Shown one piece after another: positions 1-18,824 of a stretch of DNA of 64,000 nt. Both the position numbers and the translations under genes were made by a program. Origin of the DNA: Setaria digitata (lineage: Eukaryota; Nematoda; Chromadorea; Rhabditida; Setariidae); the NCBI GenBank assembly GCA_003640385.1, contig RCAB01000001.1:558001-622000 (forward strand), read 5' to 3'. Below the pieces are notes generated by a model that made no database searches, was not told the origin of the DNA, and worked only from the letters and a program-made list of their open reading frames with translations. Numbering within the stretch: the first letter of the stretch is position 1; the number at the start of each line of letters is the position of its first letter.

Positions 1-2349
1 GCACTTTTTTTTCGAGACATCAGAAATTCAAATTTGTTATCATCCAAAATAATCATATTTTTTTCAGCACCTCTCAGTGGTGTAAAGTACTTCTCAACCG
101 AAAGGAAGATCTTTCAGAAATTTATCAAAAGCAAAGACGAACATCTAATTTTTGAAATCCATCTTATGCAAAGGTTTAAAATAGCAGGAAAAATTGTTTT
201 GCTTGATTGTAGCACAAAAAGCCTCAAATTATTAGACTAGATTATAATAGAGAGTTCTGGAACTCAATTTTCACTACTTAATAGCAATTGAGCAGCCCCT
301 ATGAAAGTTCGTTTTCTTTACAATCCCTTCCGTCATACTATTAAAATCTATCGAATAGATATTTGCTTTCGTATAACTGTTTTTGATATTATTTTTCTTT
401 ATCGGTAGTCAGTTTTTCATGACAAGTGAAAACTTTTTACTTGATCTGTCTCAGATCTAAAGTTTTTTTTTTTCAATGTTTTGACCTACTGAATTCTAAA
501 ACTCTTGTTAAAACTCAAAAAGCCATGCTAAGTACATAAAACAAACAGTTAACCATAAACTGCTTCGGACTACCAATTAAGACATTTTGCTCACCTAGGA
601 GTACAAAATACAAAATGAAGCTAGATTATCGATCTCTCTAATGAGCAGTCCCCAAAAGAACCCATCAATTTCCTGCTAACTATCATGAAAACATAGATCA
701 AATCAAAGTCCGATATTAACAGTAGCAGCAAGTGGCACAACATGTCACATTAGTGTGTAACATCGGACATACATCAAAGTAATCTAATCTGTCAGCGAAC
801 GCTATGAGAAAAATTGAGAACGGATGAATTATAATAGAAAGATTTGTTTTCTTGAAGTGAGTAAATTTTTTGCTCAAAGGCCTTGATATTAGAAAGTGGA
901 AAGTCAATTTCCGGATTTCAAATTCACACAACCTTGATACACTAAAGCAAGAAAGTACGGAAATTAATAGAGAAATGAAACTTAGACTAATCAACAAATA
1001 TCATAGAGAACTGGATGGGCACTGTGAACAGCGATGAGAGATGTCTATATTGGGAGCAACTGATTATCCCCAATGTGGAACTGGAAACATAAAATTTATA
1101 GAATTACAAGAAGGAATCTTATTGAAGTGCTACTTTTATTCAGCATTTTCACAATTGTAAAAGGTGGAAAATACTCAAAAATTAATCAAATAAATTGTTT
1201 CTTAATCTTACTGTAATGCCAAATAGATGGTTCATTCCCAATAAATTAACCTTGCCGTAAAGAAAAAAAGAAAAAAGAAAAAAAAGAACAGGAAAACCGG
1301 AAATGAACATTACAGTAAGGTTAAAGTAATGTTCTTCACCAATAAATCATCCAGCAAACAATGGAAGTGAAACTAATGTTCCGACAAAGTTTCGTTTCTG
1401 ATTTTCAAACATTTTCTACTTTTTCGTGTTTGGAATGACAAATATGGAGAAGAAAAAACAACGAAAGAGGGCCAGAAGAACTATGATTCTGACCTGAGTG
1501 AAACAGAAATCATCCCTTTAGTAGCATAAGTGTGGAACAGAACCTTGTGACCTTTCTGATAATTTATTTAGTTTTTATTTCCTTTCCTCTCAGTTCCCAC
1601 GAAATTCTTCTGAGAGCTCAAATAAATAATTAAATCAATTTAATACTTTAATTAAATACTCTCAGTTATTATGCAGCTTGTTAACAAAAAATGAATAACC
1701 TTTAAATAGAGTAATTAGTGTGGGTGGTGTTCTCTGAAGGACAGCTTAAGCTCAACTTTCAGTTGACGGAAAGTTTGATCAGCTGATTTTCTCGGTTTGA
1801 AAAGGAAAAAGAAGAAGAAAAGAGCAATTGAAAAGACGGAGAAATATTAATGAATGTGAAATTTGTTTCGTTTCAATATTTACTTAACAAATTTTTCTCT
1901 CTTCGCTGCCTTACACTACTCTTTCATAAGGAACTGAATGAGACATCATTCCTTACATTATTTTTCTCCTACTTCAGAGGCAGTCATTAGCAGTAGCCTG
2001 GACGTTAAGCTTCTTATTGTAGAAACCAATTAGATGGACTTTCTGATAAGGTAGGATGGTGTGTCCATTTCGCTCCATCTTTCTGTTTAATCAATTTAAA
2101 ATTGACAGTGATCTTAGAAAGTGTTAATCATAGAGAATTCGAAAAAAGTCAATTGGTTTCGTGAGCAAAAGATGCAGACAAAAGTTTGAATAGAAGAATA
2201 AAGAAGCAAGCTAATCAGCCTACCAAAACTTCTCGACAGGAACGGTATCAAATGCCAGATGACGTTCCCTCTCTCTCGATGCTCCCTCCAAATGATACTC
2301 ATTTGTTTATCACCCCTGTGCTTTATCATTAGTGCTACACACTCCTATA
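1..2349. other. Non-coding left flank, no gene seen
   Basis: AT-rich sequence with scattered stops in all frames. The open stretches are under about 100 codons, have no familiar domain and no convincing splice-linked partners. It could hold the promoter of the gene that starts at 2350. Nothing else can be supported. Confidence 0.5.
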
Positions 2350-5300
2350 ATGCTGACTTGTTTTCTATTACTCAGCGCTGCTTGTAATTATCATGCAGTT
2401 TGTGCTCACACTGATAAGCAGCAGTCCTTCTCGACTCTTCGAACAAGAATTACCAGTCGAGGACTGAACTTTTTCAGCAAATTTGGCCATCGTATCGTAT
2501 GTCTCAGCTCTTTTTCATCCATTAAAATTTCCTGAAGATTTTCTTAATAACGGCTAAGTCTAAACTCATTTTCATTGGTGACAGAATTCATTTAACAAAT
2601 GAATTGTTTGAAGTGATTTGTGATAAAATGTGAGGATGAGATTGAAACCAATGAGCCTAACTGAAACTGCCATTCTATAGGATAATAATTGCAGGCTGAA
2701 ATTAAACAACTGCTAAAATTTAGGTTGACAGTGAAATATGGAAAATAACCTTTCCACAAATAACAATTCCAATTGAAGATGGACCTGGAAGTGGTGAAGT
2801 AAATGTCACTGAACTCGCATTGCGATCATTTAAGTCGCCGACGTTTTCATTTAAATTAGCCCCACCAAATGGAATCACTTGGCGGTCCAAAGGTGGTTCA
2901 GTAAAGGAAGATGCTGTTTGGCTTGCTGCTTACTATCTCATCGTACCAGTTAGTTTATCAACTCTGGATCAACTCGTTGCAAGCCCTAGCTCATTGGCCA
3001 AGCCAATTATTACTCGTTGCAAGCCCTAGCTCATTGGCCAAGCCAATTATTACAGATTTATCTCTCTGGATATGTCAAAGCGAAGATGGATGATATACGT
3101 GTCCGTATGCAAATTAATTTACTCGTTCGAGATGAGCGACCACAGGTTGAGGTGACCGACTGCTCTATTGATGTACAACAACTTCAAGTGTACATTACAG
3201 GTGGTGCTGTGCAATGGATCGTCAACTTATTTCGGACACAGTTAGCTACTGAAGTCCAACGGGTTATACATCAGAAAGTTTGTTTCAATTCACATATATT
3301 TATTTGAGATAAGTCCTTATAAGTTTCGCAATTTCAGAAATTCTACGAATGCTTTTTTAAAGAACCAGCAGTAGAATCTAACAATCCTTGAAGTACCGGA
3401 AAGCTGTTTAGGGTGGTTTTATTCAACTTTCTTTTTTGGATCATTAACAACTGCAATTGAAATCGATGACTGATTTTGTCCTTAAAATTTACCATTTAGC
3501 ACTTTTTGAATTACAAAATTCACAGAGTAAATTAATGAGTTAATTGGTGGTATTTACTGATAATACTTATCACAGATGTGCGATGTCATACGTAAAGCTG
3601 TTGTTCAGATCAATCTTCTCTTATCAGCACTTCCTACTGAAATTAAACTGTACAAAAATCTGTATATTAGCTATTCATGCCAGGTGACTTCTGTTATTTT
3701 ACTCATTTTTTGTTGGTATGCATTCAGTTAATTGAATTTATAAGAAAAAAAGAAAAGTAACTTTTTGTGAAAGTTATGCCACACATTGAGCTAAGATTAA
3801 TTGACGGAATAGCCAAGTCAAACTAACACTTGTAGAATCGCTCCATTTCAACAGTTAATTCATGCTATTATTGGGAGGAATTTACACGGTAAACTAAAAT
3901 ACTAAAAAGATTCACAAATTTTATTCACTTTAGTAATTATAGATTTCTGTTGTATTTGGTAGTGAATTTACACATGGAATCTTTCTGAGCAACTTATTCT
4001 TGGCCTGTTCTTTAGCAGAAGCCTAGAGTGACAAGAAAATTCATTCAAGTAGAAATGGTCGCCGACGTAACGTACGGTCAAGACAGGTGCACACTTGTGA
4101 CTAAGCCAATGGATGACGGTTCGCCTTTCATCATTTGACCAAGCGTTATCACCTTTCGATAAGATCATGACACTGAAAGATTCCATTTCTGTTCTTCTAC
4201 AATATTTACAACTTCTAATTGTTGGGTCAAACGGCAAAGATTAAAGAAATGCTAGACGGTACAAGAAAAGGGAGCGTTACTTGTAACTGACAGTAATAAA
4301 TACTGCAATACTGCAGAATCAATATGGTTTTAGGAATTGCTAATTTGTAGTTTGTCTGAGTGCTGAACTGCTTTAATTGAATTAATTAGACATGATTAAG
4401 CTGAGAGTAGTGAAGTAGCAGTTGTTCTTAAGATCTGAGCTGCAATTAACCTACACATTCTCCAGAATCCTACACATTCAAATGCGTTAGACAGAGGATA
4501 ATGCATCTGTGAATCTCCTATAAAGTAGATGTCCTCAATTCAGTCTTAATGATCGATTGATGATTGCTTCAGAGGTTGATTCAACGAACCGAATGGCTCA
4601 CATATGGGTATCAGAACATGTACCAAATTGTTTGATGCGCACTCTTTACATCAACGAAAACTTGACATTTTCCATAACAGCGAATGGCAGCAATGAGCGA
4701 GTGGCCAAGTTTTTGAGAACAGAGTGATTTTCGTTCATCTGAGAGAGAATTATGCTTGAGTTGTGAGATGAGTGACGTTTTTCCTAAGCAACCCAAAATC
4801 TTCAAATCAGGAACTATTTATAATTGTCAATTTAGATGTGGATTTTTTGCAATATGCATCGGTAAATTTCTTCCGGCCTTGTCCAGAATCTATCCCAACC
4901 AGACCACCGACATTTTCATTCGTTTGTCCGAGGCACCATACGTAATAGTCAATGCGAATGGCATACGAATGTTTGGAATATCCAGCGTTGATCTGCGTTT
5001 ATCATCAGAGCAGCGGCAATCACACAGATTAGTAAGACTTGGTGAGGGATTCCTTTTTAATTAATTGGACGAATTGCATTCTCTGCTTGAAAAAAATGAA
5101 ATTTATTCAGCTATAATTACTTCAACACTTATCAATTCAGTAATGAACTCAACAATTTTCGTCATACCAGCAGTCGTAAACAGAAAACTCGTGGGTACTG
5201 TCGACAACGTTGCGATAGTTTTACGTGAACACGATTCAACTATTGGACATTTCAGTCCTCAGTATACTTTACAGTTATAATTTGCAGTTGTAATCTGCGT

Positions 5301-5836
5301 AAATATTTTACGATGTGCTGCGTCGTATCTTAATGTCTTTCCATATCCCTTATCTTTTCATTCGGTTGTTTTGTTCGCCGCTTTAGTGACGAATTTTTCC
5401 ACTTGTTAATTATATTAATTATATTTTGAGTTAATTGACCTTAATTATATTTTGTACACACCTTAGCACGAAACAATTCCAATGCAGACATATTAAGACT
5501 ATTCAATATTTTAATAAAAGATAAGCATCAAGTCTTTTTGAGATGGTCTTTTAATTTTCATTTTCAAAACTAAATTCATTCGTTTTTTTCAACTTCAATA
5601 AAATTTACTGTTCGATCCATACTTATTGGAATCAATCCCTGCGACTTCCGCTTATTTTTAGGTTACTCAAACTTCTAGAAAACGTGTTAGCAAAAGCTGT
5701 GAAATTAATTGGCGAATCGGCACTTAAAATCGGTCTTCCGCTGCCACTTATTGATAACGTGACAGTTTCTGATGATGCGCAAATTACTACCAAAGATGGA
5801 TATGTTCGCATTGATTTTGATTTCATTTATGAATAA
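2350..5836 (+). CDS. Secreted BPI/LBP-family lipid-binding protein, copy 1
   Basis: The product is a secreted member of the bactericidal permeability-increasing protein / LPS-binding protein / CETP fold, which binds lipids in a boomerang-shaped double barrel. The start at 2350 gives a signal peptide (MLTCFLLLSAACNYHAVCA). Exon 1 (2350-2496) has the family entry segment TRITSRGLNFFSKFGHRI. Exon 2 (2724-2948), exon 3 (3056-3277) and exon 4 (3576-3683) carry the amino-terminal barrel, including GYVKAKMDDIRVRMQINLLV and a conserved cysteine pair region (TDCSID, MCDVIRKA). Carboxy-terminal barrel exons lie at about 4831-5280 (TTDIFIRLSEAPYVIVNANG). The last exon, 5662-5836, ends ITTKDGYVRIDFDFIYE, as in the neighbour. 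Borders between 3684 and 5661 are uncertain. The family is expanded in nematodes. The ligand is unknown and endotoxin binding should not be assumed. Confidence 0.8.
2972..3051. repeat. 40-bp perfect tandem duplication in a BPI-gene intron
   Basis: A 40-base unit beginning ACTCGTTGCAAGCC occurs twice in a row (2972-3011 and 3012-3051). It sits inside intron 2 of the first BPI-like gene and abuts its 3' splice site (acceptor AG at 3054-3055). It does not change the reading frame. Confidence 0.9.
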
Positions 5837-7588
5837 AATTTCAAGCTGTCGTTTGATTTTTCACAAATATTATCTTTAATGTAAATAATTAAAGAGAAAT
5901 GCTAGGAATTCAAGTTCTGAAAAATATTGCAAAAATCAGTGTTTTGTAAAGTAAGCAAAGAATGAAGCCAGCTAAAATAGAAGTTAGCTATTGTCAGTAT
6001 CGACAAACGAATTCCAAACAGTACTAAGTAAGTCACCATTCTAATGTAGTTGTTTTAGTGTCCGTCGAAAGAAGTTGAGAATATGGAAAATTATTGAAAG
6101 AAACTTTTCTTCTTCCTTCTATTCAGATTTTTCTCAGCAAGAATTTTCATGAAAAAATAAGGTTGAGAAGGGAATCAGAGAGAAAGCTTGAGAAAGAAAT
6201 TCTGTTAAAAAAGTGATATTTGCACTAATATAACAACGATTCATTCATTCTTCAAGAGTTATGAAATAAATAATTGAAACATTTTTGTAAGCTTTTGCTT
6301 TTATAATGCTCTTTTCATCGCATTACTGCAGACTAAATCTTTGGACCACACAAACTACTCGTTCATATGCAAAAGAAATAATAATAATAAAAAGAATTTG
6401 GGATAATTTCTACATTATGAACAGGAAAAGGAAACATCAACTTTTTTTAAAATTGCTTTTCTTTTGAAGGATCTCTTCTTTTTTTGGTAGTGAAGGCCAT
6501 ATAATGTTGTTGTGTTGTTTTCGTGACCTGACGTGACGTGAACAGGAAGAGCTATAAAATGAATTGTTGCAGCACATGCCTGTGATCGTTCAATGCGACA
6601 ACAGTAAGTGACAGATGTGACAACATCAAGATGACGTTTAAACTCTTTGTGATTATAATTTAAAGCTTTGCTCTTTATATTTTGTAAAATATCACAGCAA
6701 TATTTGTCAAGTGTAGAAAAAGCTGTGAATACTTTTGTTTTCACTGCAATTTCAAAGCCTTTCACGAAAAAAATGATGAGTAATCAACAGTTAGTTCTGC
6801 TTATTGAATAATTCTTTCAAAATTAACATTTCAAAAGAAGAATTTGAAATTATTGGCCAAAAAATCCGTCATGTGATAAGAGTTTCTTTCGATGCTACTA
6901 TTTCTACAGTGCCTTCTATCATTCTCGATATCTCACTTTCATCGGTATATTTACCTCCAAATTGAATTCGCCAACCACTACTCCTCTGGAGCAGACTAAA
7001 CCTGGGAATTAAAATTTGCCTCATCCTTGCATATCATTTTCCATCGCACTGAAACGATAACAAATCAATTCACTTTTTTAGAGTTTAGATCAAATCTCAT
7101 ATTGCCGTACCTTTCCATGGATGCATCGGTGCTAATTTATTATTTCGCTACTTGATTCAAAAAGTTACCGGAAGTTTGCTGATGTATAGGTAGCAAGAAG
7201 CACAAACTTCAAATATAAAAATATCAGTGGTTTTAAAAACTGAACTTAGTATGCTTAGTGATGAGGAAAACAGCTTCAGAAGATGAGGCAAACTTCAACA
7301 GTAATCGTTGTGAAAACACTAATATTGTTTTAAAAAGATATTAAAGTCAGCAACTGTTCGCTTACTGTTTCGAACTGACGAATCTGACAGAAACGTTTGT
7401 ATTTGAAACTCTAATGACACAAGAAGTCACAATAAGGCATGTTCAGACTCGAAAAAGATTCTTCTGTGTGTCAGATTGAATTTTCGTTTGCACCATGCAA
7501 ATAAACCGCATGTAAATTTCGGTGAAGAAAAAAATCATATTTATTAATGAAATAAGTTACTGCTATTGATTGATCAGAGGACAGTGCA
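5837..7588. other. Spacer between the two BPI-like genes
   Basis: About 1.75 kb with no gene recognised. A 116-codon open stretch on the - strand (6415-6765) has no recognisable motif and no codon signal that I trust. The region presumably holds the 3' end of copy 1 and the promoter of copy 2. Confidence 0.5.
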
Positions 7589-10500
7589 ATGCGAATATAC
7601 TTCTTATTGTTTGCTCAAACTTTTGTTGGTGGCATCAACAGCGAGGTAACACTGCGCATAAAGTTAAATGAAGAGAGTTTCACTTTTATGGCTTCAGTAG
7701 CAGAAGATATCGTAAGTTTCAACTATCATTTTCTCGTCTTAAAAAAAAGCATTGTGACAGAGACTTCTGTCTGAAAAATATTTCTGCCAATAATTCATTT
7801 CGACAATTTCCATCCGTGCTTCCACCATCAGTGTTTGAATTATGTTCACGTGTTTGCTATTTAGTTCCGAACGAATATGGAAACTTTCAAATTGCCCTCA
7901 CAAATCGTATCGTTCGACTCAGGATCCGCAGATATAAAAAACTTGAAAGTGGGGTTATTTGAAAGTCCCGACATCAACATTTCTTCGGTTGCGCCAAATG
8001 GTCTCATGTTCAGTAGTAGTGATGGCTTTATTGCAATAAGTGGTACCTGGAAAGCCGATTACAGAATTTTTTGGGCTGTGAGCTCTTACTATCGATCTTA
8101 ATTTTTATATTAAAAAAACTTAAATTCATTGGTTTTTCTGGAAATGATATCCAGTTTTTATGTTCTAAATATCTGTTGCTGTTTTATCCACCCCTTCTCA
8201 TCAATGAAATTATTACGTTATTTTTATTACTTACTAAAGCTTTTCTTTTCATCCAAGCAATAATATTTTTGAATTGATCTAGATAACCGCTTCTGGCGAT
8301 TTGTCTCTCAAAATTAATGGAATCAAAATGTTCCTGATGGCAAAATTAGTGTCCCAAAGTGGACACCTTCAGATACATTTGGATGAGTGTCAATTGAAAA
8401 TTGGAAACTTGAATTTGAAGTTATATGGAGGATTAGCAGCCTGGATTGGAAATCATTTCATAAGCGGAATGGAGAAAAAAATCGAGGAATCTGTGCAACA
8501 AAAAGTTTGAAAAATTTTTGCATTAAAATACAAACCTTTCTTCAGTGACTTTTTGTTTGCAGCAGTAATATTTACTTAAAAAGGATTTAAGATCTTATTG
8601 CAATGTTCTTAATTTCTTAAAAGCTGCCTGGAATATAAAAGGTAGTCTTTTGGGACCAGCAACCTCATTTAAAAATTATTTGCTCTTATGCATCTATTAA
8701 ATGAATTTTGAATGGTATTTGATTATTTGAATGAATTCTGAGAAAGACTTCAGGAATTTCAATGCTTCACACTACAGAATATTCTAGCTTTAAAATTACA
8801 TTTTATTTTTTTATATAACTTTCTAATGACTTTTCAGGATTATTGTCTAATCCATTTCAGGTTTGTAAAAATATCCAAAACAACATTAAACAAACAAACA
8901 AATGGCTATGGTCATCTCAAGCTCAAAAGTGGCTCGATAATGTATATCTCAACCATCGTTTGTTGGTATCGTCAAGAACTTCAATCTTATTACTAACCTT
9001 TTTATCTCATTTTCTGCTTATATCGTAGCTAGAATTATAACAAAAAATTTATATATACTGACTGGCTAATAAAGAAAAGTTTTCGATCTCCTTCGGTACT
9101 CTATTTTTGGCTCCAAGTAGTAGTAGATAAATGACTGCGGTCACTTGAAGCTCAGAAACTGGTCGAGGTGTGTACCAGAGGTTTCAATAGTGACCAAGAT
9201 TTCTTGCAGACCAGTTCTGGTACCACCTGAAAAGCAATTAATGATTGCAGGAAGATCCCAAAGTAACGAATAATTTCATCCAGTTTGATTACATTGCCTA
9301 TGCGACTTTTGGATGGTCGAAGTGCTATTTGGAACCAAAAGAAATCAGTGACAGTGAGTGTGATATTAATGCTTTTTGAGATAAATTATAAATATGGTAG
9401 AAAATGCTACTCGTATTTCCGGTCTTTTTCTGATCTTCCACTCTTCTTTCCTCGCCTCTTATCATTTTAGGTTACGATTTCAGGCCAAACTATGTCCAAT
9501 CACATGGTCACATTATGGCTGGGTGAGCCTATGATAAACTGTTTCCTTGAGACGTGGTATAAAGCAACGAATAATCACGTGTATATTTCTAATAGTGCAC
9601 AATTTAGCTATCTCTTCAACGTAAAGTAAGTATCGGCTATGAGTTTAAGCATTTGTATACTGGAAATACTAGTGCAAAATCCAAGTCTATTAAAATCAAT
9701 CAACTGTTTGAATCTAATTTAGTGTTTGAAACAAAATAGCGCCATTGTAAATTCTTTTAAAACATTACTTTTTTAAGTTATAAATGTTTCTTTAACTTAC
9801 GGCTAGATAATTTGCAGCTGCACAGGAGCAGTGGAGTGCACGAGAAAATTTAATGGTCAAGAAACGAATTTTGAGGATCAGTCGGTTGATCTTGATATAT
9901 ATCTTAGAAAGGCACCTCTTTTACTTGCCAAAAATGGTATTTACACAAAAACAACAATGAAAATCTTTGTTTATCAGTCACCGAAAAATATCAGCAGCCT
10001 TCAGTTGGCAGAACTAAGTACATTTTTATAATTTGTCTCTTATCGTATGATTAACAACAAAGTTCAAGAAAAATGACTGCTTCATACACATCACTTGCTC
10101 GTGAAAGTCAGCCAAAAGACTGAGTGAGGTTTTGGACTTCGTTTATTTGTAACTTTAAGATTTTTCTTTAAAGAATAAAATGATAATTTTTCAGCTCTTC
10201 ATACAAAAAGTTCGTTAAAGATAGAAATATCACCACGAAGAATTACTATTCGTACTGAAAAGATAGCAGTAACGACAAGTGAAGATAATTCAACGACTAG
10301 AAATGTCAATGAGATGTGAGCCCTACTAACAATAATACAATGATGAAATGAGTAATGGAGAAATGCAGAGGACAACAAAATGTTTCAGTTAACGAATTAT
10401 TTAGCTTTGCTATATTCACAATAATGTAAGGTGGAGAAACAGCAAGTTGTTCACTCAGATTAGCTCGAATTCACCTTAAGAAGACAAGAGAGGGCTGATA

Positions 10501-10945
10501 TTTTCCGGCAGACCTGCAACAAGTTTATTTCTCAGACTTCTGTTTTTGATGGCAGTCCATCGCCAATAATCTAAATCATGAAGCTGCCCAAAATGGACTG
10601 AGAGGCAAATTCTTTCTGTTATAATTTGCGATGATCATCACCCTAACGCTGGTCACTTTTTCACATCTAGTTAAATTAAGTCTTACGAAGCTAGACGTTT
10701 CTAGTTTCTAGATAAGTTATAAATCGTTCGTAAAATGATTTCGAACAAAATTCTGTTGAAGGATTTTGGAGAACTTAATGAACGTGGCTGAAGATGCTCT
10801 GAAGACGATGAATCTTTGGGAGCAAACTATTGCTATACCGAAAATTGAACCATTACCTCATCTGATATTATCCAGCAATGCTGAGTTCACCGGCAATGAT
10901 AATTTTATTCGGGTTGATTTGAATTTCAATTTGTCTGATCATTAA
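7589..10945 (+). CDS. Secreted BPI/LBP-family lipid-binding protein, copy 2
   Basis: A paralogue of the gene just upstream, in the same orientation, about 1.75 kb away. Exon 1 (7589-7711) starts with MRIYFLLFAQTFVGG, a signal peptide, followed by EVTLRIKLNEESF. Exon 2 (7865-8077) has the hallmark amino-barrel pattern FKLPSQIVSFDSGSADIKNL and ISGTWKADYRIF. Exon 3 (8283-8504) continues ITASGDLSLKINGIKMFL, and exon 4 starts at 8861 (VCKNIQNNIK, with the family cysteine). Carboxy-barrel pieces follow near 9280-9360, 9476-9626, 9817-10015 (LDIYLRKAPLLLAKNG) and about 10195-10316. The last exon (about 10770-10945) ends LILSSNAEFTGNDNFIRVDL. Several middle borders are uncertain. The end motif (NA-F-G-D-FIRVDLNFN) parallels copy 1, supporting tandem duplication. 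Function beyond lipid binding is not shown by the sequence. Confidence 0.8.
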
Positions 10946-11027
10946 TCATTAACTCGTTGCGATCCATGGTTTTTGTTAGCATGCAATGAACAGTAAACTT
11001 GATGTATATTTCATATTTGCTTCAAAC

Positions 11028-11033
11028 AATAAA
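11028..11033 (+). promoter_or_regulatory. Poly(A) signal AATAAA after BPI-like copy 2
   Basis: A canonical AATAAA lies 83 bases past the stop codon at 10943-10945 and fits as the cleavage/polyadenylation signal of the second BPI-like gene. Confidence 0.55.
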
Positions 11034-11101
11034 TTCACGTCCAGACTTTTTCCTATCTATCCGAATAAATTAATTAATTAGTTTTTACTTCTTCGAACTA
11101 G

Positions 11102-11305
11102 ATGTGCGCCAGGGGGTATGTTTTTGTCTTGTTTTATTTCTTGTGCTGTCTATTGTCACCCCGCACCAACTTCACTGCAAATGATATGACTTATTGAACT
11201 TTNAATGTGCGCCAGGGGGTATGTTTTTGTCTTGTTTTATTTCTTGTGCTATCTATTGTCACCCCGCACCAACTTCACTGCAAATGATATGACTTATTGA
11301 ACTTT
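11102..11305. repeat. 101-bp direct duplication split by an N, probable assembly artefact
   Basis: The segment 11102-11202 is repeated at 11205-11305 with one visible mismatch (CTGTCTATTG against CTATCTATTG). A single N at 11203 separates the copies. Near-identical flanks on both sides of one N are what an unmerged overlap between two contig ends looks like. A genuine tandem repeat is possible but less likely. Confidence 0.85.
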
Positions 11306-13860
11306 GTTTCACTTATTTCTGAACCGAAATCCACACTCCATGGATTCGGAAGCCTTCAGAGCAATTAGCTCTTGTGCTTAAATAATTTATCATTAATAAT
11401 CTCCGAATTAATTAACAAAATTACAAATTAGCACAAAGAGCAATATCAAACATCACATAATTCCACTTTCCATCATTGTAAAGCTTGAATGGAATTTGTC
11501 CATGACGTTTTCTTAATTGTTCTGTGGAGATGGCACTGATGGATGAAGTCCATTCTTTCCTCATTCTACGAAAACTTACTCATGATATAGGACATATGGT
11601 ATGGTCGATACAGTGTCTGTGGTACACACTGTACGGTTTCTGTACGTATATGAAATATGCGGTGCGTGTCTTCGGAGAGTGAGGAACATGCGATGTTCAG
11701 CTTAGCCGTCAAACGGAAAATGTTAGGAAAAAGAAAAGTTCGGATCTCTTCTGAAAAAAAAAATTCTGCAGATCTCCCGAAATCGTATTACTTCTGCAGC
11801 ATTATATGACATTCTTCATTCTCTTAAATTTCCTGAGACTGAGGGATCAGTTCACTCCAAGTTTATTATCTCCACAGATATGGAACTGGATTGCTTGTGA
11901 TTTTGTTTGACGACACATCTTAACTACTTCCCATCATTATCAGTGAATAAGCACTTCTTTATTACGCACTTCATGATAACAATTTTCAAATAATCATGGA
12001 AAAACTGCACGCTTTATCAGTGGAATATTAACAAAGATGCAGCACTTAACACTTCCTATAACCATAAGAGTAAAACTTCTTTTCGTTAACTAGCATAGTT
12101 CTTCGTGAGACAACTGTGGGTGTCACATCGGTTGCAATTTTACTTTTCAGGAAGCTACTGCAAGCCGAACAAGTAATGTCTCATAATATTGTGCATGCAG
12201 AGGTAGGGACAAAATTTCATTTCAACTATCACACACCAAAGTTGATGTAAATTTTGCTTAAGGCAACAGTGATAATGTTACTGAATTAATGTAACCTACA
12301 GAACTGCAACACGAAATTAATTTGAGACATGGGCCGAATAGATCTATTAAAAGAATTAAAATATCACTTCGAAGAGGAAATCTACCCATCATATATTCCT
12401 CCTCTGAAATGCTCAGGAATGTTGATGTGAATGGTTTTTTTTATTTAAAAAACCTCAAAGTGACAGAGAATACACTTTTTGAAGTAAATATAAAATAGTA
12501 AACTTAATCACCCTCCTTAATAATGGCTTTTGTTTTGCAGCTTGCATGTGATCATATAGTAAAAGCTTGGGCAGTTCTTCTTTAACTCGTGAAGTTTCAA
12601 GTCCGACCAAACGATAATTGGACATACTGGGACTTAAGCTAACCTTTAAGTTTGAAATGTCTAATTTAGCGGAGCAATCAAAATTCGATGAGAAGTAAAC
12701 GAGTTTGACCAACCTGTAATACAATTAACTCTGCTAAATTCAAAGCTTGTTACAGTGTAACTGTTATGAAAGTGACTTCCGACGCTCGACATGAACGTGA
12801 CCTATAGATACGAGCATTCGCACCGGGGAAACGTAACATGAATATTCGCCGGATGTAAAGCTGTACCATATTTCAGAGATAAGCTTAAAGGATCGATTCA
12901 TTACGATATGGAACAGGGACAGGAGACAGAGAATGCGTTGACATCGATGGACAGACTGCAACAGTGCTTCAACGTATAGAAGAAGGACACGTGGCTGACG
13001 TGGCACTTCGCATTTCAGATAAAATCTTTTGTTTTTAAAAGCTAAGTTAAATCTTCTGCACTCAGTGGTAATTTGTCGGTAACGTGTCAGTTGCGTGACA
13101 AAGGGAATGGATAGAGAGACATCACACAGACCCCCTGCGAGAAGCCTCAACAGCGCAGATGTCGCGAACGTGACGTAGCTATTCAGAAGGTGCTATTGTG
13201 CTGCAATAAGTGCGCTTATTCGTGCAGTGGGGAAGATAGAGAAGCGTCATTTTACGCATTCCTTTCATTGGCGGTGTTGGGTCGTTCCGGTTCAGCACGG
13301 CAGTGGACAGATGGTTGGCTGGAGTGTGCAATAGTTTTAAGGAACAAGGTAGTTGGTTCAGGCCTGACTCCTAGGGATTTACTGCTCGAGTATCATTTCC
13401 CTAACAGTTGAGAGATTATGACAGGTGAATTAACTGCTATACAGTTCTGTAGGGATCATCACGGAACAGTACTACTTCAGCTGTCGGTTAGGATGGGAAA
13501 GAGATGGAGTAAACGATGCGAATGCAAGAATTATGTTTTTCTTAGGTTGACACTACGAGAGGTGTAGATAAATAACGGTTGAAAAATTAGTTCATGCTGA
13601 ATATTTCATTATAATCTTACTTATCTGTTTCATTCCTCTTTATTTGTATGTAAAATCTAGATTGTACTCTAAAGGAAAGTGTTAACTTGGAAGTATTTAA
13701 TATAGACAGTCTTATTTCGCTTCGTTTACCGTCCTTTATTGATCGCGCTTTTATGATATATCTTTGAAAATATGTCTTTAAAATTACTGAATATCAGAAT
13801 CATATAGTTTCTTTTCAGTTTTTTTTCAGCTGATTAAATTGAAATATTTCCATTTTTTCA
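11306..13860. other. Long spacer, no gene recognised
   Basis: About 2.5 kb. Positions 12780-13420 are more GC-rich than their surroundings and contain a 128-codon - strand open stretch (12764-13150), but I see no domain, no signal peptide and no plausible spliced partner, so I do not call a gene. The right end presumably carries the sel-1 promoter. Confidence 0.45.
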
Positions 13861-13907
13861 GTTTCGTTCTTTGTATCTAGCAAATTTTAATTATAGATTC
13901 CTCAATA

Positions 13908-18824
<4,917 letters not shown>

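Noticed and set aside
5632..5826. - strand 64-codon open frame
   Set aside because: Antisense of the last exon of the first BPI-like gene.
11102..11305. Possible functional tandem repeat or regulatory array
   Set aside because: Only two copies, split exactly by an N. Assembly overlap is a better explanation.
12764..13150. 128-codon - strand open frame in a GC-richer patch
   Set aside because: No recognisable domain, signal or splice-linked neighbour. GC-rich patches lengthen chance frames.
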